DNA from: Paenibacillus sp. 1001270B_150601_E10
GTDB taxonomy: Bacteria > Bacillota > Bacilli > Paenibacillales > Paenibacillaceae
Reading direction: 5' to 3'
NCBI RefSeq assembly: GCF_015558675.1
Contig: NZ_JADMOL010000001.1
Coordinates: 320,799 to 384,798, forward strand
Length of the DNA: 64,000 nucleotides
This document shows, in pieces, positions 43,134 to 52,150 of the stretch (positions within the stretch are counted from its first letter, which is position 1; each line of letters begins with the position of its first letter). A program made the position numbers and the translations under genes. The notes below the pieces were generated by a model. It saw only the letters and a list, made by a program, of their open reading frames with translations. It did no database searches and had not been told where the DNA came from.

Positions 43134-43601
43134 TTATTCGCTTGAAGTAGTAGGTTCTCCTACTTCCATACGAATCAAACGTACGCTGCGTTCCGCAACG
43201 TTAACAACAATCACTCCATCCGCATCTGGAAAAGCATGAAAGTACGGGAGCCACTGCTTCCTTATTCCTGCTGCATTCCAATCAAGCTGCATACGCTCGC
43301 GAGCGATACGCACGACATACCAGCGTTCCTCCTGTTGGGCAACAAGGTCTACCCAAAGTCTACTCGGCACTTCCTCTGTCTCATCGATGAGAAAAGTAAA
43401 CGGAACATAAAACTTTCCGCCTACAATCTCATAGCCATGCTTCTCAAGCAAGCTCTCTACTTCATCATCGTGAACAAAATGTTCAGACAAATACAGCTGC
43501 TCCAGCGGCTCCTCTCGGTAGAGGGACCTGTAGCCAAGAACAATCGCCCACATGACCACAGCGACGATGATTATGACCAGTACAATTACCTCGTTAAACA
43601 T
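43134..43601 (-). CDS. Hypothetical single-pass membrane protein
   Basis: 155 residues, not recognised. One N-terminal membrane helix (VIVLVIIIVAVVMWAIVLGY, about 5-24) anchors a cytosolic or outer domain of about 125 residues. The domain has the feel of a small alpha/beta fold with DEVESLLEKHGYEIVGG, RLWVDLVAQQEERWYVVRI and GVIVVNVAERSVRL; the last looks like a nuclease-like beta hairpin but no catalytic motif is visible. It lies between the tlyA-like gene and argR on the same strand and may be part of that operon. In B. subtilis there is no counterpart here. Confidence 0.7.
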   Translation of the reverse strand: MFNEVIVLVIIIVAVVMWAIVLGYRSLYREEPLEQLYLSEHFVHDDEVESLLEKHGYEIVGGKFYVPFTFLIDETEEVPSRLWVDLVAQQEERWYVVRIARERMQLDWNAAGIRKQWLPYFHAFPDADGVIVVNVAERSVRLIRMEVGEPTTSSE

Positions 43602-43656
43602 GGATTACCCAACACCTGCCCTTGTTAGGAATGGTAGGAACTATCGCTTTACGCCA

Positions 43657-43688
43657 AAAGAAACCCACCCAAAGGAGTGAGTTTCTTC
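43657..43688 (-). terminator. Intrinsic terminator after the tlyA-like gene
   Basis: Minus-strand AAGAAACTCAC pairs with GTGGGTTTCTT, with an 8-base loop, then TTTGGCG. One mismatch. It lies 22 bases after the stop at 43710. Confidence 0.65.
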
Positions 43689-43709
43689 GTAGCTGCTTAA
43701 CTGTCGTAC

Positions 43710-44558
43710 TTATGAAGACACAGAACGAAACGTCCGATTCGCTTCTGTAACAATCTCATCAATCCTATCTCTGGATACGTAGGCTGCTTGCTGCTCTGGT
43801 TGTGAGGCGTCCTCAGGCAATACTCGCCAATAGGCTAGAAACTCAATATTTCCCTCTCCACCCGTAATCGGAGAGAAGGTTAAACCTTCAAGCTCAAAGC
43901 CCATATCTGCGGCAAAGTCTAGGATATCTCGCAGCACAGATATGTGTGTGCTAGGGTCTTTTACGACTCCTGTCTTACCAACCTTGTCTCTTCCCGCTTC
44001 AAATTGCGGCTTTATCAAAGCGATTACCGTTCCCGGCTTGTCAATGATCGCTTTCAACGGAGGAAGGATTAATTTTAATGAAATAAAGGATACATCAATG
44101 GTTGCCATATTAGGCGTAGGCCCATCCAAATGCTCGCGCTCCACATAACGGAAGTTCGTGCGTTCCATTACTTTGACACGTTCATCATTCCGGAGCGACC
44201 AGTCGAGCTGGTTGTAGCCAACATCGATTGCATATACAAGCTGCGCTCCGCTCTGCAAGGCACAATCGGTAAAGCCTCCTGTGGAGGAGCCAATATCCAT
44301 CATGATGATTCCATCCATATCCAGATTAAATGTCCGAATTGCCTTTTCAAGCTTCAAGCCGCCTCTACCTACATAAGGGTGAAGGGCTCCTTTGACTTGG
44401 ATGTTAGCGGTTCGTGGAACCTTCATTCCAGGCTTTTCTATTCTTTCTCCATCTGCAAGGACAAGTCCTGCCATGATCGAAGCTTTCGCCTTCTCTCTGC
44501 TTTCAAAGAAAGCTTGCTCCACGAGTAGGACATCAATGCGTTCTTTCGAAGTTGCCAT
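43710..44558 (-). CDS. TlyA-family rRNA methyltransferase / hemolysin-like protein (YqxC)
   Basis: 282 residues. An S4 RNA-binding domain at about 1-65 (ERIDVLLVEQAFFESREKAKA) is followed by an FtsJ-like methyltransferase: SAM motif MMDIGSSTGGFTDCAL near residue 89, then VYAIDVGYNQLDW and the lysine and Asp residues of IALIKPQFEAGRD near 183. TlyA of mycobacteria 2'-O-methylates 16S and 23S rRNA; older 'hemolysin' labels are doubtful. AGGAG precedes the ATG at 44558. It sits between dxs and argR, as in B. subtilis. Confidence 0.92.
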   Translation of the reverse strand: MATSKERIDVLLVEQAFFESREKAKASIMAGLVLADGERIEKPGMKVPRTANIQVKGALHPYVGRGGLKLEKAIRTFNLDMDGIIMMDIGSSTGGFTDCALQSGAQLVYAIDVGYNQLDWSLRNDERVKVMERTNFRYVEREHLDGPTPNMATIDVSFISLKLILPPLKAIIDKPGTVIALIKPQFEAGRDKVGKTGVVKDPSTHISVLRDILDFAADMGFELEGLTFSPITGGEGNIEFLAYWRVLPEDASQPEQQAAYVSRDRIDEIVTEANRTFRSVSS

Positions 44559-44577
44559 GCTTAAACTCCTGTCTATA

Positions 44578-46476
44578 TTAGGCTCGACTTAACCGGTTAT
44601 CTCCACGAGAATACAGTAAAGTGCGCATCTCTTCAACAAGATGCTCAGCCGTCAATCCAGCTTCAGTACGCTGTTCCTTGATGCTACCATGCTCAACAAA
44701 GTAATCAGGAACACCGATTGGATATACCATTTGGTTAAAGATATGATGGGTCGCATAAAATTCTAACACGGCACTGCCCAGTCCACCAGCAAGAGACGCT
44801 TCCTCAAGAACGATCATAGGAAGGTGCTCCTTGGCAAGCTGCATCAGCATGTCTTCATCAAGAGGCTTAATATATCTAGCATTAATAACTCGAATATGAA
44901 GTCCTTCACGCTTCAGAATCTCGCTAGCTTCTTCAGCGACTTGGATCATCGGACCGATTGCCAGTATCGCAGCAGTATCGCCCTTGCGAACTATATCCCA
45001 TTTTCCGATCGGAATCGGTGCCAGATCCTCATCGATTTGTACACCGACCCCGTTAATCCGAGGATAGCGCACAGCAATTGGTCCCGCATTATAATCTACA
45101 GCTGTCTTCATCATGCGGCGGAGTTCATTCTCATCCTTTGGCATCATCATAACCATATTTGGAATATGGCGCATGAACGCGATGTCATAAACCCCCTGAT
45201 GCGTTTCTCCATCAGGTCCTACAAACCCCGCACGATCAATCGCAAAAATCACATTTGCATCCTGTCGGCAAATATCATGAACTACTTGATCATATGCTCG
45301 CTGCAAGAAGGTGGAGTATACCGCAAAGATCGGCTTCATCCCTTCCATTGCAAGCGCTGCACACATTGTAGCGGCATGCTGTTCTGCAATGCCGACGTCA
45401 ATCATTCGGCCTGGGAACTTCTCAGCAAACTTAAGAAGTCCAGACCCGCCCGGCATCGCAGGCGTTACGGCAACAATGCGCTCATCCTGACTCGCAAGCT
45501 CCATCAAGACATTGCCGAATACTTCCGTATACATCGGATTGCCTACTGCCTTTAACACCTGTCCCGATTCAATTTTGTAAGGCGTAATGCCATGCCACTT
45601 GTGAGAATCCGCTTCTGCAGGAGAATAGCCTTTGCCCTTTGTCGTAATGACATGTACGAGTACAGGTCCCTCAACGCGGTCTGCTTGCTCGAAAGTCTCA
45701 AGCAGCTTCGGAATATCGTGGCCGTCAACAGGTCCTAGATACGTGAATCCGAACTCCTCGAAAAGCATGCCTTGTACGACTAAGTATTTGAAACCATCCT
45801 TCACACGTTCAGCCGTCTTCGCAAGCTTGCCGCCAATTGCCGGAATCTTCTTCAATAGCTGCTCGAGCTCTTCCTTGGCCTTTACATAGGTACGGTCAGA
45901 GCGGATCTTCGATAAATAATTGTGCATCGCACCGACATTAGGAGCAATCGACATCTCATTATCATTAAGAACCACCATTAGCTTGCTCTTCTCATGGCCG
46001 ATGTGATTTAGCGCCTCCAGCGCCATACCACCTGTCAAAGCACCGTCTCCAATAATCGCAACGACCTTGTTGTCATCACCTTTTAAATCTCTCGCAAGCG
46101 CCATTCCCATCGCCGCAGACAAGGAGGTGCTGCTGTGTCCAGCTTCCCAGACATCATGCTCGCTCTCCGAGCGCTTGATGAATCCGCATAGTCCTTGATA
46201 TTGGCGTAACGTATGGAATCGGTCCTTACGACCGGTTAATATCTTATGAACATAAGCTTGATGCCCGACATCGAATAAAAACTTATCAGCGGGGCTGTTA
46301 TACATATAGTGAAGGGCAATGGTAAGCTCGACAACACCTAAGTTTGGCGCTAAATGGCCACCTGTTGAAGATAATTGTTCGATCAAGAATTGTCGAATTT
46401 CTTGAGCAAGCGTTGGCAGTTGCTCTACCTTAAGCCGCTTCAAATCACATGGTTGATTTATCTGTTCGAGCAGCAC
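44578..46476 (-). CDS. dxs: 1-deoxy-D-xylulose-5-phosphate synthase
   Basis: 632 residues; ThDP enzyme at the head of the non-mevalonate isoprenoid pathway, condensing pyruvate and glyceraldehyde 3-phosphate. Motifs: [20 protein letters not shown] near residue 35, ThDP site [15 protein letters not shown] near 150, [10 protein letters not shown] near 250, the [15 protein letters not shown] stretch near 410. The start is the GTG at 46476, with GAGGG seven bases upstream; the frame is open back to 46542 but B. subtilis Dxs begins at the same point. It follows ispA, giving an isoprenoid pair. Confidence 0.95.
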   Translation of the reverse strand: MLLEQINQPCDLKRLKVEQLPTLAQEIRQFLIEQLSSTGGHLAPNLGVVELTIALHYMYNSPADKFLFDVGHQAYVHKILTGRKDRFHTLRQYQGLCGFIKRSESEHDVWEAGHSSTSLSAAMGMALARDLKGDDNKVVAIIGDGALTGGMALEALNHIGHEKSKLMVVLNDNEMSIAPNVGAMHNYLSKIRSDRTYVKAKEELEQLLKKIPAIGGKLAKTAERVKDGFKYLVVQGMLFEEFGFTYLGPVDGHDIPKLLETFEQADRVEGPVLVHVITTKGKGYSPAEADSHKWHGITPYKIESGQVLKAVGNPMYTEVFGNVLMELASQDERIVAVTPAMPGGSGLLKFAEKFPGRMIDVGIAEQHAATMCAALAMEGMKPIFAVYSTFLQRAYDQVVHDICRQDANVIFAIDRAGFVGPDGETHQGVYDIAFMRHIPNMVMMMPKDENELRRMMKTAVDYNAGPIAVRYPRINGVGVQIDEDLAPIPIGKWDIVRKGDTAAILAIGPMIQVAEEASEILKREGLHIRVINARYIKPLDEDMLMQLAKEHLPMIVLEEASLAGGLGSAVLEFYATHHIFNQMVYPIGVPDYFVEHGSIKEQRTEAGLTAEHLVEEMRTLLYSRGDNRLSRA

Positions 46477-46622
46477 GGGAATTCCCTCGCTTTCCTCATT
46501 CGGTCTATAACCTAAACGATAAGGATCAAACCACGGGGTCATTCGTTATCATGACTGGTTTGATCATTCCATTCTACATAGGCAATATTATAACATAGTT
46601 TGCAAAAAATCACGCTCTACGC

Positions 46623-47525
46623 TTAGCGATCGCGATTCATTAAATAATCAGCAAGCTCAAGCAGGCGCTTAGGCTGCGGGAGGTCCGCTTCCAGAATTGC
46701 ATCTTTGGCTTCGCGCGTAAGACGTTCAACCTCCTGCTTAGAGGCTTGAAGGCCGATAAAGTAAGGATAGGTAACCTTGCCGCTCTTCTCGTCGCTTCCC
46801 TTCGGCTTGCCGATAACCGTTTCGTCTCCTACGATATCAAGAATATCATCTTGGATCTGGAAAGCTAAGCCTAAATTGCGCCCAAACGCCGTGAGCGCCT
46901 CAAGCTGCTTCTCAGAAGCCCCTCCAATCATTCCGCCTGCGCGTAGAGCGAATATAATCAAATCACTCGTCTTATGGAGATGGATATACTCAAGCTGCTC
47001 GATCGAGGTAAGACCTTGTTCACCTTGCATATCTGCCATTTGACCGCCTACCATTCCGCGCATTCCTGCGAACATGGCTAACTCGGCCGTGATCTTGAGG
47101 ATAACTTCCGCAGATGCACTTGATAAGAGGCCTGCCTGCGTCACACTGTAAAAAGCATGCGTTAGCAAAGCATCGCCCGCCAGAATGGCCGTTGCTTCCC
47201 CGTATACTTTATGATTCGTCGGCCTGCCCCGGCGATAATCGTCATTGTCCATAGCAGGGAGATCGTCGTGTATTAAGGAGTATGTATGGATCATCTCCAC
47301 CGCGCAAGCGACACTCATTGCCGCCTCACGAGTACCCATGCAGCTCTCACAAGCAGCGAGCACAAAGATCGGACGTAGACGCTTTCCACCAGCCATTAGC
47401 GAATAGAGCATCGCTTCTTTTAGCGGTGCTGGAATGTACCATGATTCAGGAAAAGACTGAGGCAAAGCTGCCTCAATCTCTGACTTTAGCTCCTCGAGAT
47501 ATGTCTCTAGGGACCTATCATGCAT
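46623..47525 (-). CDS. ispA: Farnesyl/geranyl diphosphate synthase (polyprenyl synthetase)
   Basis: 300 residues. First aspartate-rich motif DDLPAMDNDDYRRG near residue 84, second DDILDIVGDE near 228, and the GGKRLRP segment near 45 that binds isopentenyl diphosphate. It elongates dimethylallyl diphosphate with isopentenyl diphosphate, supplying cell wall and quinone lipids. The frame is open far upstream, but the ATG at 47525, inside the end of xseB, has a CAGG site and fits the family start. Translational coupling with xseB is likely. Confidence 0.94.
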   Translation of the reverse strand: MHDRSLETYLEELKSEIEAALPQSFPESWYIPAPLKEAMLYSLMAGGKRLRPIFVLAACESCMGTREAAMSVACAVEMIHTYSLIHDDLPAMDNDDYRRGRPTNHKVYGEATAILAGDALLTHAFYSVTQAGLLSSASAEVILKITAELAMFAGMRGMVGGQMADMQGEQGLTSIEQLEYIHLHKTSDLIIFALRAGGMIGGASEKQLEALTAFGRNLGLAFQIQDDILDIVGDETVIGKPKGSDEKSGKVTYPYFIGLQASKQEVERLTREAKDAILEADLPQPKRLLELADYLMNRDR

Positions 47526-47778
47526 CCTGATCACCTGCTTCCACATGAAAAGGCTCCTGAACCCACTCGCCTTCCTGCTCGGTAAGCATTTCGATCTTCC
47601 GTTCAACTTGGCTGAGCTTTGTATTGCATGCTTTTGAAAGCAGCATGCCTTCTTGGAACAATTCAATCGCTTGCTCAAGAGGAACGTCCCCGTTCTCAAG
47701 CTGTTCTACAATGCGTTCCAAGCGCTCCATAGCCGCCTCAAATGATAATTGTTGAATCTCGGTTGGCTCATGACTCAT
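47518..47778 (-). CDS. xseB: Exodeoxyribonuclease VII small subunit
   Basis: 86 residues. The whole protein is the XseB helical pair: SFEAAMERLERIVEQLENGD and LEQAIELFQEGMLLSKACNTKL, followed by a short acidic tail. With XseA it makes exonuclease VII, a single-strand exonuclease in both directions. It overlaps xseA by 11 bases at its start and ispA by eight bases at its end. Confidence 0.95.
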   Translation of the reverse strand: MSHEPTEIQQLSFEAAMERLERIVEQLENGDVPLEQAIELFQEGMLLSKACNTKLSQVERKIEMLTEQEGEWVQEPFHVEAGDQDA

Positions 47779-49138
47779 CCTCGTCTCTCCCTTTCATCGA
47801 CCATACTTGGCAATCCAGTTGTCCGTCCTCTACTTGTACGTGGACGATATCTCCCAGCTCAACTTGCGATAAGCTGCGGATAAGCTTCGTATCCGATTCA
47901 TCGTATACAAGGCTGTATCCTCTAGACATCACTTTCAAAGGGCTTAGTGCATCTAATTGCTTCATCATACTATAAAGCTCCATGCTGTTTTTCTTAAGAT
48001 GACCAGCCATAATCGAGCGAAGCTCTTTCGTATTATTGTCAAGCTTGTTCCGCGCAAGCTTTGTTTGATGATGAGGAGATTGCTCCTTTAGGCGTGAGAG
48101 GAGCTGATGATGATCTCGTGACGCTCTCTCTACTATGGTTTGACTCCTTAATCGCAATCTTTCCCTCAATCGTCCGAGACGATCTTGGTGAAGTTGAATG
48201 CTTTGCTTGGGCTTTCGCAGCACACTCGCCTGCTGAACACGCAGCAGTCGCTCCTGCTGAACTGCAATCAACCTGTCCATTGCACGGCCCATTCGTCGTC
48301 CAAGATGCTCGAGATGCTGCCTAATATCATCCTGATGCGGTACTGCCAACTCTGCAGCGGCAGTCGGTGTCGGAGCTCGCAGATCCGCAACAAAATCAGC
48401 AATCGTAAAATCCGTTTCATGACCAACTGCAGAAATGACCGGAATGCTGGAGCCAACGATCGCTCTTGCTACCAATTCCTCGTTAAAGGCCCATAGCTCC
48501 TCTAATGAACCACCGCCACGGCCAGTAATAATGACATCGACCTGTCCATGCTGATTCAGCAGCTCGATTGCACTTGCAATGCTTTTGGGAGCCTGCTTTC
48601 CCTGCACAAGAACAGGTACAAGCAGCACAGGGACTGAGGGCTGGCGGCGCTGCAAGGTTGTTAAAATATCTCGAACCGCAGCTCCTGTAGGCGAAGTAAT
48701 GACCCCAATCGCCTTTGGAAAGGCTGGAATCATTCGTTTTCGTTCCTGCATGAACAAGCCTTCTTCGTCGAGCTTCCGCTTTAGCTGCTCATAAGCAAGA
48801 AACAGGCTTCCGATCCCGTCAGGCTGCATCTGCTGTGCATAGAATTGATACTGTCCGTCACGTTCAAATACCGTAACATGGCCCCGAGCAATCACACGCA
48901 TGCCTTCCTTGGGACGAAAGGCAAGCTTCTGATTGCTCGAAGCAAACATAATGGCTCGTATTCGGCTGTCCGTATCCTTTAAGGTAAAATACATATGTCC
49001 GCTGGAATGATGGGTGAAGTTCGAAATCTCGCCTCGCAGCCATACATCCTGCAGTAGATTGTCCCCGTCCATCTTCATCCGGATATAACGATTCAAGTCT
49101 TTAACTGAAATGATCCGGTCCTCACCCGTACGTGCCAT
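47768..49138 (-). CDS. xseA: Exodeoxyribonuclease VII large subunit
   Basis: 456 residues. An N-terminal OB fold (about 5-105; VWLRGEISNFTHHSSGHMYFTLKD) is followed by the catalytic domain with the family motifs GVITSPTGAAVRDI near residue 137, TGRGGGSLEELWAFN near 189 and ISAVGHETDFTIAD near 219. A long coiled-coil region (about 290-400) ends in a beta segment with SRGYSLVYD. Upstream is folD, downstream the overlapping xseB. Standard length. Confidence 0.95.
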   Translation of the reverse strand: MARTGEDRIISVKDLNRYIRMKMDGDNLLQDVWLRGEISNFTHHSSGHMYFTLKDTDSRIRAIMFASSNQKLAFRPKEGMRVIARGHVTVFERDGQYQFYAQQMQPDGIGSLFLAYEQLKRKLDEEGLFMQERKRMIPAFPKAIGVITSPTGAAVRDILTTLQRRQPSVPVLLVPVLVQGKQAPKSIASAIELLNQHGQVDVIITGRGGGSLEELWAFNEELVARAIVGSSIPVISAVGHETDFTIADFVADLRAPTPTAAAELAVPHQDDIRQHLEHLGRRMGRAMDRLIAVQQERLLRVQQASVLRKPKQSIQLHQDRLGRLRERLRLRSQTIVERASRDHHQLLSRLKEQSPHHQTKLARNKLDNNTKELRSIMAGHLKKNSMELYSMMKQLDALSPLKVMSRGYSLVYDESDTKLIRSLSQVELGDIVHVQVEDGQLDCQVWSMKGRDEDES

Positions 49139-49152
49139 TAGATCCTCCCCTA

Positions 49153-50013
49153 TTACGCTTCAATCTGATGAATTCGTTTCGCTGCTCGAAGCGTGTTATG
49201 CATAAGCATCGTGATCGTCATAGGGCCAACACCACCTGGTACCGGTGTAATGGCGCTGCTAATAGGCTGTACGGATTCGAAATCAACATCTCCAGCCAAC
49301 TTCCCATTATCAAGACGATTGATACCTACATCCACTACAACTGCCCCTGGCTTCACGAAGGATGCATCAATAAAGTTTGCCTTGCCGATTGCAGCTACAA
49401 TGATGTCTGCCTGCTTCGTAAGCTCCTTCATATTGCTTGTCCGAGAATGGCACATCGTAACAGTGGCATTCTCACGCTGCAGCAATAAGGATACTGGCTT
49501 ACCTACAATATTGCTCCGGCCAATAACGACAGCATGCTTACCTGCAATCTCAATGTTATAGCGTTTCAAGATCTCAATAACCCCTGCCGGTGTACATGGA
49601 AGCAGGGAGTCATCTCCGATAACCATATTCCCTACATTCACGGGATGGAAGCCATCTACATCCTTATGGACCGCAATTGCATCGATAATCGCTTTTTCTT
49701 CTATGTGCCCTGGAAGAGGCAATTGCACGAGAATACCATGAATCGTCGCTTGTTCATTCAACGTGTGAATGAGATCAAGCAGTTGATCCTGAGTCGTATC
49801 AACAGGCAGTCGATGGACCTCAGAATAATATCCAAGCTCCAGGCAAGCCTTATGCTTGTTGCGCACGTATACCTGAGAAGCCGGGTCTTCACCAACAAGT
49901 ACAACAGCAAGCCCTGGTTGAATGTTCTGCTCCTTTAAGCGTTCAACCTCCTGCTTAATCTCTTCACGAATCGTTTGAGAAACCTCTTTACCGCTTAACA
50001 ATGAACCTGACAT
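49153..50013 (-). CDS. folD: Methylenetetrahydrofolate dehydrogenase / cyclohydrolase
   Basis: 286 residues; two reactions of one-carbon folate metabolism. The first signature, VGEDPASQVYVRNKHKACLE near residue 38, includes the catalytic tyrosine and lysine; QLPLPGHIEE near 97 and the second signature PGGVGPMTITMLMHNT near the end complete the family. NADP motif VIGRSNIVGKPVSLLL near 160. The ATG at 50013 follows GGGGGGAG. First of folD-xseA-xseB-ispA-dxs, all with tiny gaps. Confidence 0.95.
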   Translation of the reverse strand: MSGSLLSGKEVSQTIREEIKQEVERLKEQNIQPGLAVVLVGEDPASQVYVRNKHKACLELGYYSEVHRLPVDTTQDQLLDLIHTLNEQATIHGILVQLPLPGHIEEKAIIDAIAVHKDVDGFHPVNVGNMVIGDDSLLPCTPAGVIEILKRYNIEIAGKHAVVIGRSNIVGKPVSLLLQRENATVTMCHSRTSNMKELTKQADIIVAAIGKANFIDASFVKPGAVVVDVGINRLDNGKLAGDVDFESVQPISSAITPVPGGVGPMTITMLMHNTLRAAKRIHQIEA

Positions 50014-50151
50014 ATTCAGATCTCCCCCCATGTATATGTTATAAGCTCATCCTTATCGCCTACGTGATGCGCTTCATGCTGCCATAGATTCCTCGAAGAA
50101 TGTGAGGATGAGGTATAAACGAACGCTAAGCCCATGTATTCATTTCGAATC

Positions 50152-50646
50152 TTATTGATCGCTATCCTCTTTGAGAGCGGACGTTGTTGCCTCTTGGCTT
50201 GTCCCAGCAGCATCAAGCTCACGAAGCATTTGCCCAAGAACACCATTTACAAATTTACCCGACTCTTCTGTACCAAAATGCTTCGCCAAAATCACCGCCT
50301 CATTTACGGCTACCTTAGGCGGAACATCTTCACGATACAGGAGCTCATAGGCTGCGAACCGCAGGATCTGACGATCGACTCGAGACAGTCGGTCTACCTG
50401 CCAGTTTTTTAAATATTGACTCAAGCGTTCGTCGATCTCCACTCGTTGTTCCCATGTCTTACGAACCCATGATACTACATGATCAAACATCGCCGTCGCT
50501 TCACGCTCATGCACGCTGCTGATCTCACTTTCCTCTTGTTTCGCTTCATCCATGACCATACCTACTGCCTGTTCAGGATTAACGCCGTTCATTTCCATTT
50601 GATACAAGCTTTGAATGGCCATTTCTCTAGCGATACGTCTTTTCAT
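50152..50646 (-). CDS. nusB: Transcription antitermination protein NusB
   Basis: 164 residues, all helical, RNA-binding partner of NusE (S10) in rRNA antitermination. Family segments are MKRRIAREMAIQSLYQMEMN at the start and LRFAAYELLYREDVPPKVAVNEAVILAKHFGTEESGKFVNGVLG near residues 85-130. The ATG at 50646 is fixed by AGGAGG. The C-terminal tail of about 30 polar residues is slightly long. It follows DUF2273/amaP and precedes folD as in related genomes. Confidence 0.95.
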   Translation of the reverse strand: MKRRIAREMAIQSLYQMEMNGVNPEQAVGMVMDEAKQEESEISSVHEREATAMFDHVVSWVRKTWEQRVEIDERLSQYLKNWQVDRLSRVDRQILRFAAYELLYREDVPPKVAVNEAVILAKHFGTEESGKFVNGVLGQMLRELDAAGTSQEATTSALKEDSDQ

Positions 50647-50707
50647 TGTTGACCTCCTGCGATAATTCTTTACATGTCGTTTCATTTGTTATTGTAGCCC
50701 TGAGAAC

Positions 50708-50785
50708 AGAAAAATCCTATGCATACCCCGAGCACTCCATCGGATGTCCGAGGATGACGCAGTCGTTCGGAGCCTGCATAGGATT
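50708..50785 (-). terminator. Long intrinsic terminator before nusB
   Basis: Outer stem TCCTATGCA / TGCATAGGA (50715-50723 with 50775-50783) with inner pairing of CTCCGAAC and GTTCGGAG-like segments, followed on the minus strand by TTTTTCTG. It ends the asp23-amaP-DUF2273 transcript. Confidence 0.75.
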
Positions 50786-51014
50786 ACTTAAGCCATCTCC
50801 AACGCTCAGATAACCATATTCTTACCTGCTGCAATGGAAATACTGGCCCTAAGTTCAGATCTTTGTGCTTCCCAATGGTATACCCGATAAAGACGAGAAG
50901 CGCAACGAACAGCATATTCCAAAAGCCTACGATTAAATATAAAATGCCTAGCGCGCATCCCGCGATAATGCCGATGATACGCCCTCCATGGCTCTCCCAT
51001 AACTGCTTCCACAT
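50784..51014 (-). CDS. DUF2273 family small membrane protein
   Basis: 76 residues with two membrane helices (IIGIIAGCALGILYLIVGF and MLFVALLVFIGYTIGKHKD). The pair of glycine-rich helices ending in GYxIGKxKD is the DUF2273 pattern. Function unknown, but genes of this family regularly sit with asp23 and amaP, as here, and are thought to act in envelope stress response. It follows amaP by 14 bases. Confidence 0.88.
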   Translation of the reverse strand: MWKQLWESHGGRIIGIIAGCALGILYLIVGFWNMLFVALLVFIGYTIGKHKDLNLGPVFPLQQVRIWLSERWRWLK

Positions 51015-51028
51015 GGAACGTTCACCAC

Positions 51029-51562
51029 CTATTCAACGCGTGACTTGAAGGTCTGTGTCTGAATGACATTCGCAACATATACGGCTACATTCGACACCGG
51101 GATGCCTGTAATCTCATGAACATAATCTCTTACATTGCGTTGAACTTCCTCGGTCATAGCCGGAATGGAAGTCTCGCCATCCACGACGGCACGAATCGTA
51201 ATATCAAGTCCGGATTCATTCACACGTATGCGAGCCTTCAAGTCCTTCATGCCACGTACGCGACCCGCTGCCTTCAAGGCAATGTTCTCAACCGTTTCCA
51301 TCGAAATGCGAATATCGCCAATCTCTGTGCGCTGATCAATGGAATGATGCGAAGTGCGCTCGCGACGAAGTGACACATAGAAGAAGCGTAAGCTTAGGAT
51401 AAATAGAACAGATGCTGTTACAATGATTGCGGTCGGAAGCCAAGCAGGAGCTATGAATCTCCCAGGCACCAGCCCGCTAGCCAATATAATAACAGCAGCG
51501 GATAATATGCCAACCGCTAAGCTGTATATAAATAACAACAGTCTATCGAATATTTTGCTCAA
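51029..51562 (-). CDS. amaP: Alkaline shock response membrane anchor protein AmaP
   Basis: 177 residues. Two N-terminal membrane helices (LLLFIYSLAVGILSAAVIILASG and TAIIVTASVLFILSLRFFYV) are followed by an Asp23-like domain from about 75, with RISMETVENIALKAAGRVRG and VRDYVHEITGIPVSNVAVYV. In Staphylococcus AmaP tethers Asp23 to the membrane. The start is TTG at 51562 with AAGGAGG ten bases before; the longer frame to 51622 runs through a hairpin and is not used. It lies between asp23 and the DUF2273 gene. Confidence 0.88.
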   Translation of the reverse strand: MSKIFDRLLLFIYSLAVGILSAAVIILASGLVPGRFIAPAWLPTAIIVTASVLFILSLRFFYVSLRRERTSHHSIDQRTEIGDIRISMETVENIALKAAGRVRGMKDLKARIRVNESGLDITIRAVVDGETSIPAMTEEVQRNVRDYVHEITGIPVSNVAVYVANVIQTQTFKSRVE

Positions 51563-51589
51563 TAGCCGCGCCTCCTTGTTGAATTGCAG

Positions 51590-51617
51590 TAACCCCCTGC
51601 CATATGGAGGGGGTTCT
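51590..51617 (-). other. GC-rich hairpin between asp23 and amaP
   Basis: AACCCCCT-CCATATGG-CAGGGGGTT on the minus strand, with no U tract after it. It may set the relative amounts of asp23 and amaP messages by partial termination or by protecting an end from degradation. It is close to the asp23 stop at 51629. Confidence 0.5.
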
Positions 51618-51628
51618 CTCATCCAGCA

Positions 51629-52036
51629 TTATTTAACGCGAGAAGAATCCGGCTCTTCTAGCTTCTCTTGCGCCTTGAAGTGAACACCGTGAACATGAAC
51701 GTTAACCTCAATCACATGAAGACCTGTCATCATTTCAATAGAACGCTTAACGTTGCTTTGAATGTTGGATGCGATCTCAGGAATTGGGTTGCCATACAAT
51801 ACGATAATGGATACGTCAACCGCCGCTTCGCGTTGACCTACTTCTACTTTTACACCTTTAGAGAGGTTCTTGCGTCCAAGAAGCTCAGCAATACCGCCAG
51901 CAAAGCCACCGCTCATACCAGCTACGCCTTCGACCTCAATTGTTGCAAGGCCTGCAATGACTTCGATAACCTCAGGTGCGATTTGAATATTGCCAAGATC
52001 AGTACGCTCGAAATCAGGGATCATAATTTCACTCAT
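51629..52036 (-). CDS. Asp23/Gls24 family envelope stress response protein (YqhY-like)
   Basis: 135 residues. The Asp23 pattern runs throughout: IAPEVIEVIAGLATIEVEGVAGM, KGVKVEVGQREAAVDVSIIVLYG and IQSNVKRSIEMMTGLHVIEVNVHVHGV. Such proteins form abundant cytosolic assemblies under the membrane in alkaline or envelope stress. In B. subtilis the equivalent gene yqhY is next to accBC, as here, and has been linked to fatty acid synthesis balance. The ATG at 52036 follows GGAGATGG. Confidence 0.9.
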   Translation of the reverse strand: MSEIMIPDFERTDLGNIQIAPEVIEVIAGLATIEVEGVAGMSGGFAGGIAELLGRKNLSKGVKVEVGQREAAVDVSIIVLYGNPIPEIASNIQSNVKRSIEMMTGLHVIEVNVHVHGVHFKAQEKLEEPDSSRVK

Positions 52037-52150
52037 CCTATTTCCATCTCCTTAACTGTATTCATCTTATTAACTAATCCTGTCCACCTATTACTCCATA
52101 CTATATCATTTGCCTGTTGCTTATGACAAACGAGAGGTGAATTCTAGGGA

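Noticed and set aside
44824-45555. 243-codon plus-strand frame
   Set aside because: Antisense shadow of dxs; composition (many Cys, His, Arg, Ile runs) is typical of an out-of-frame reading.
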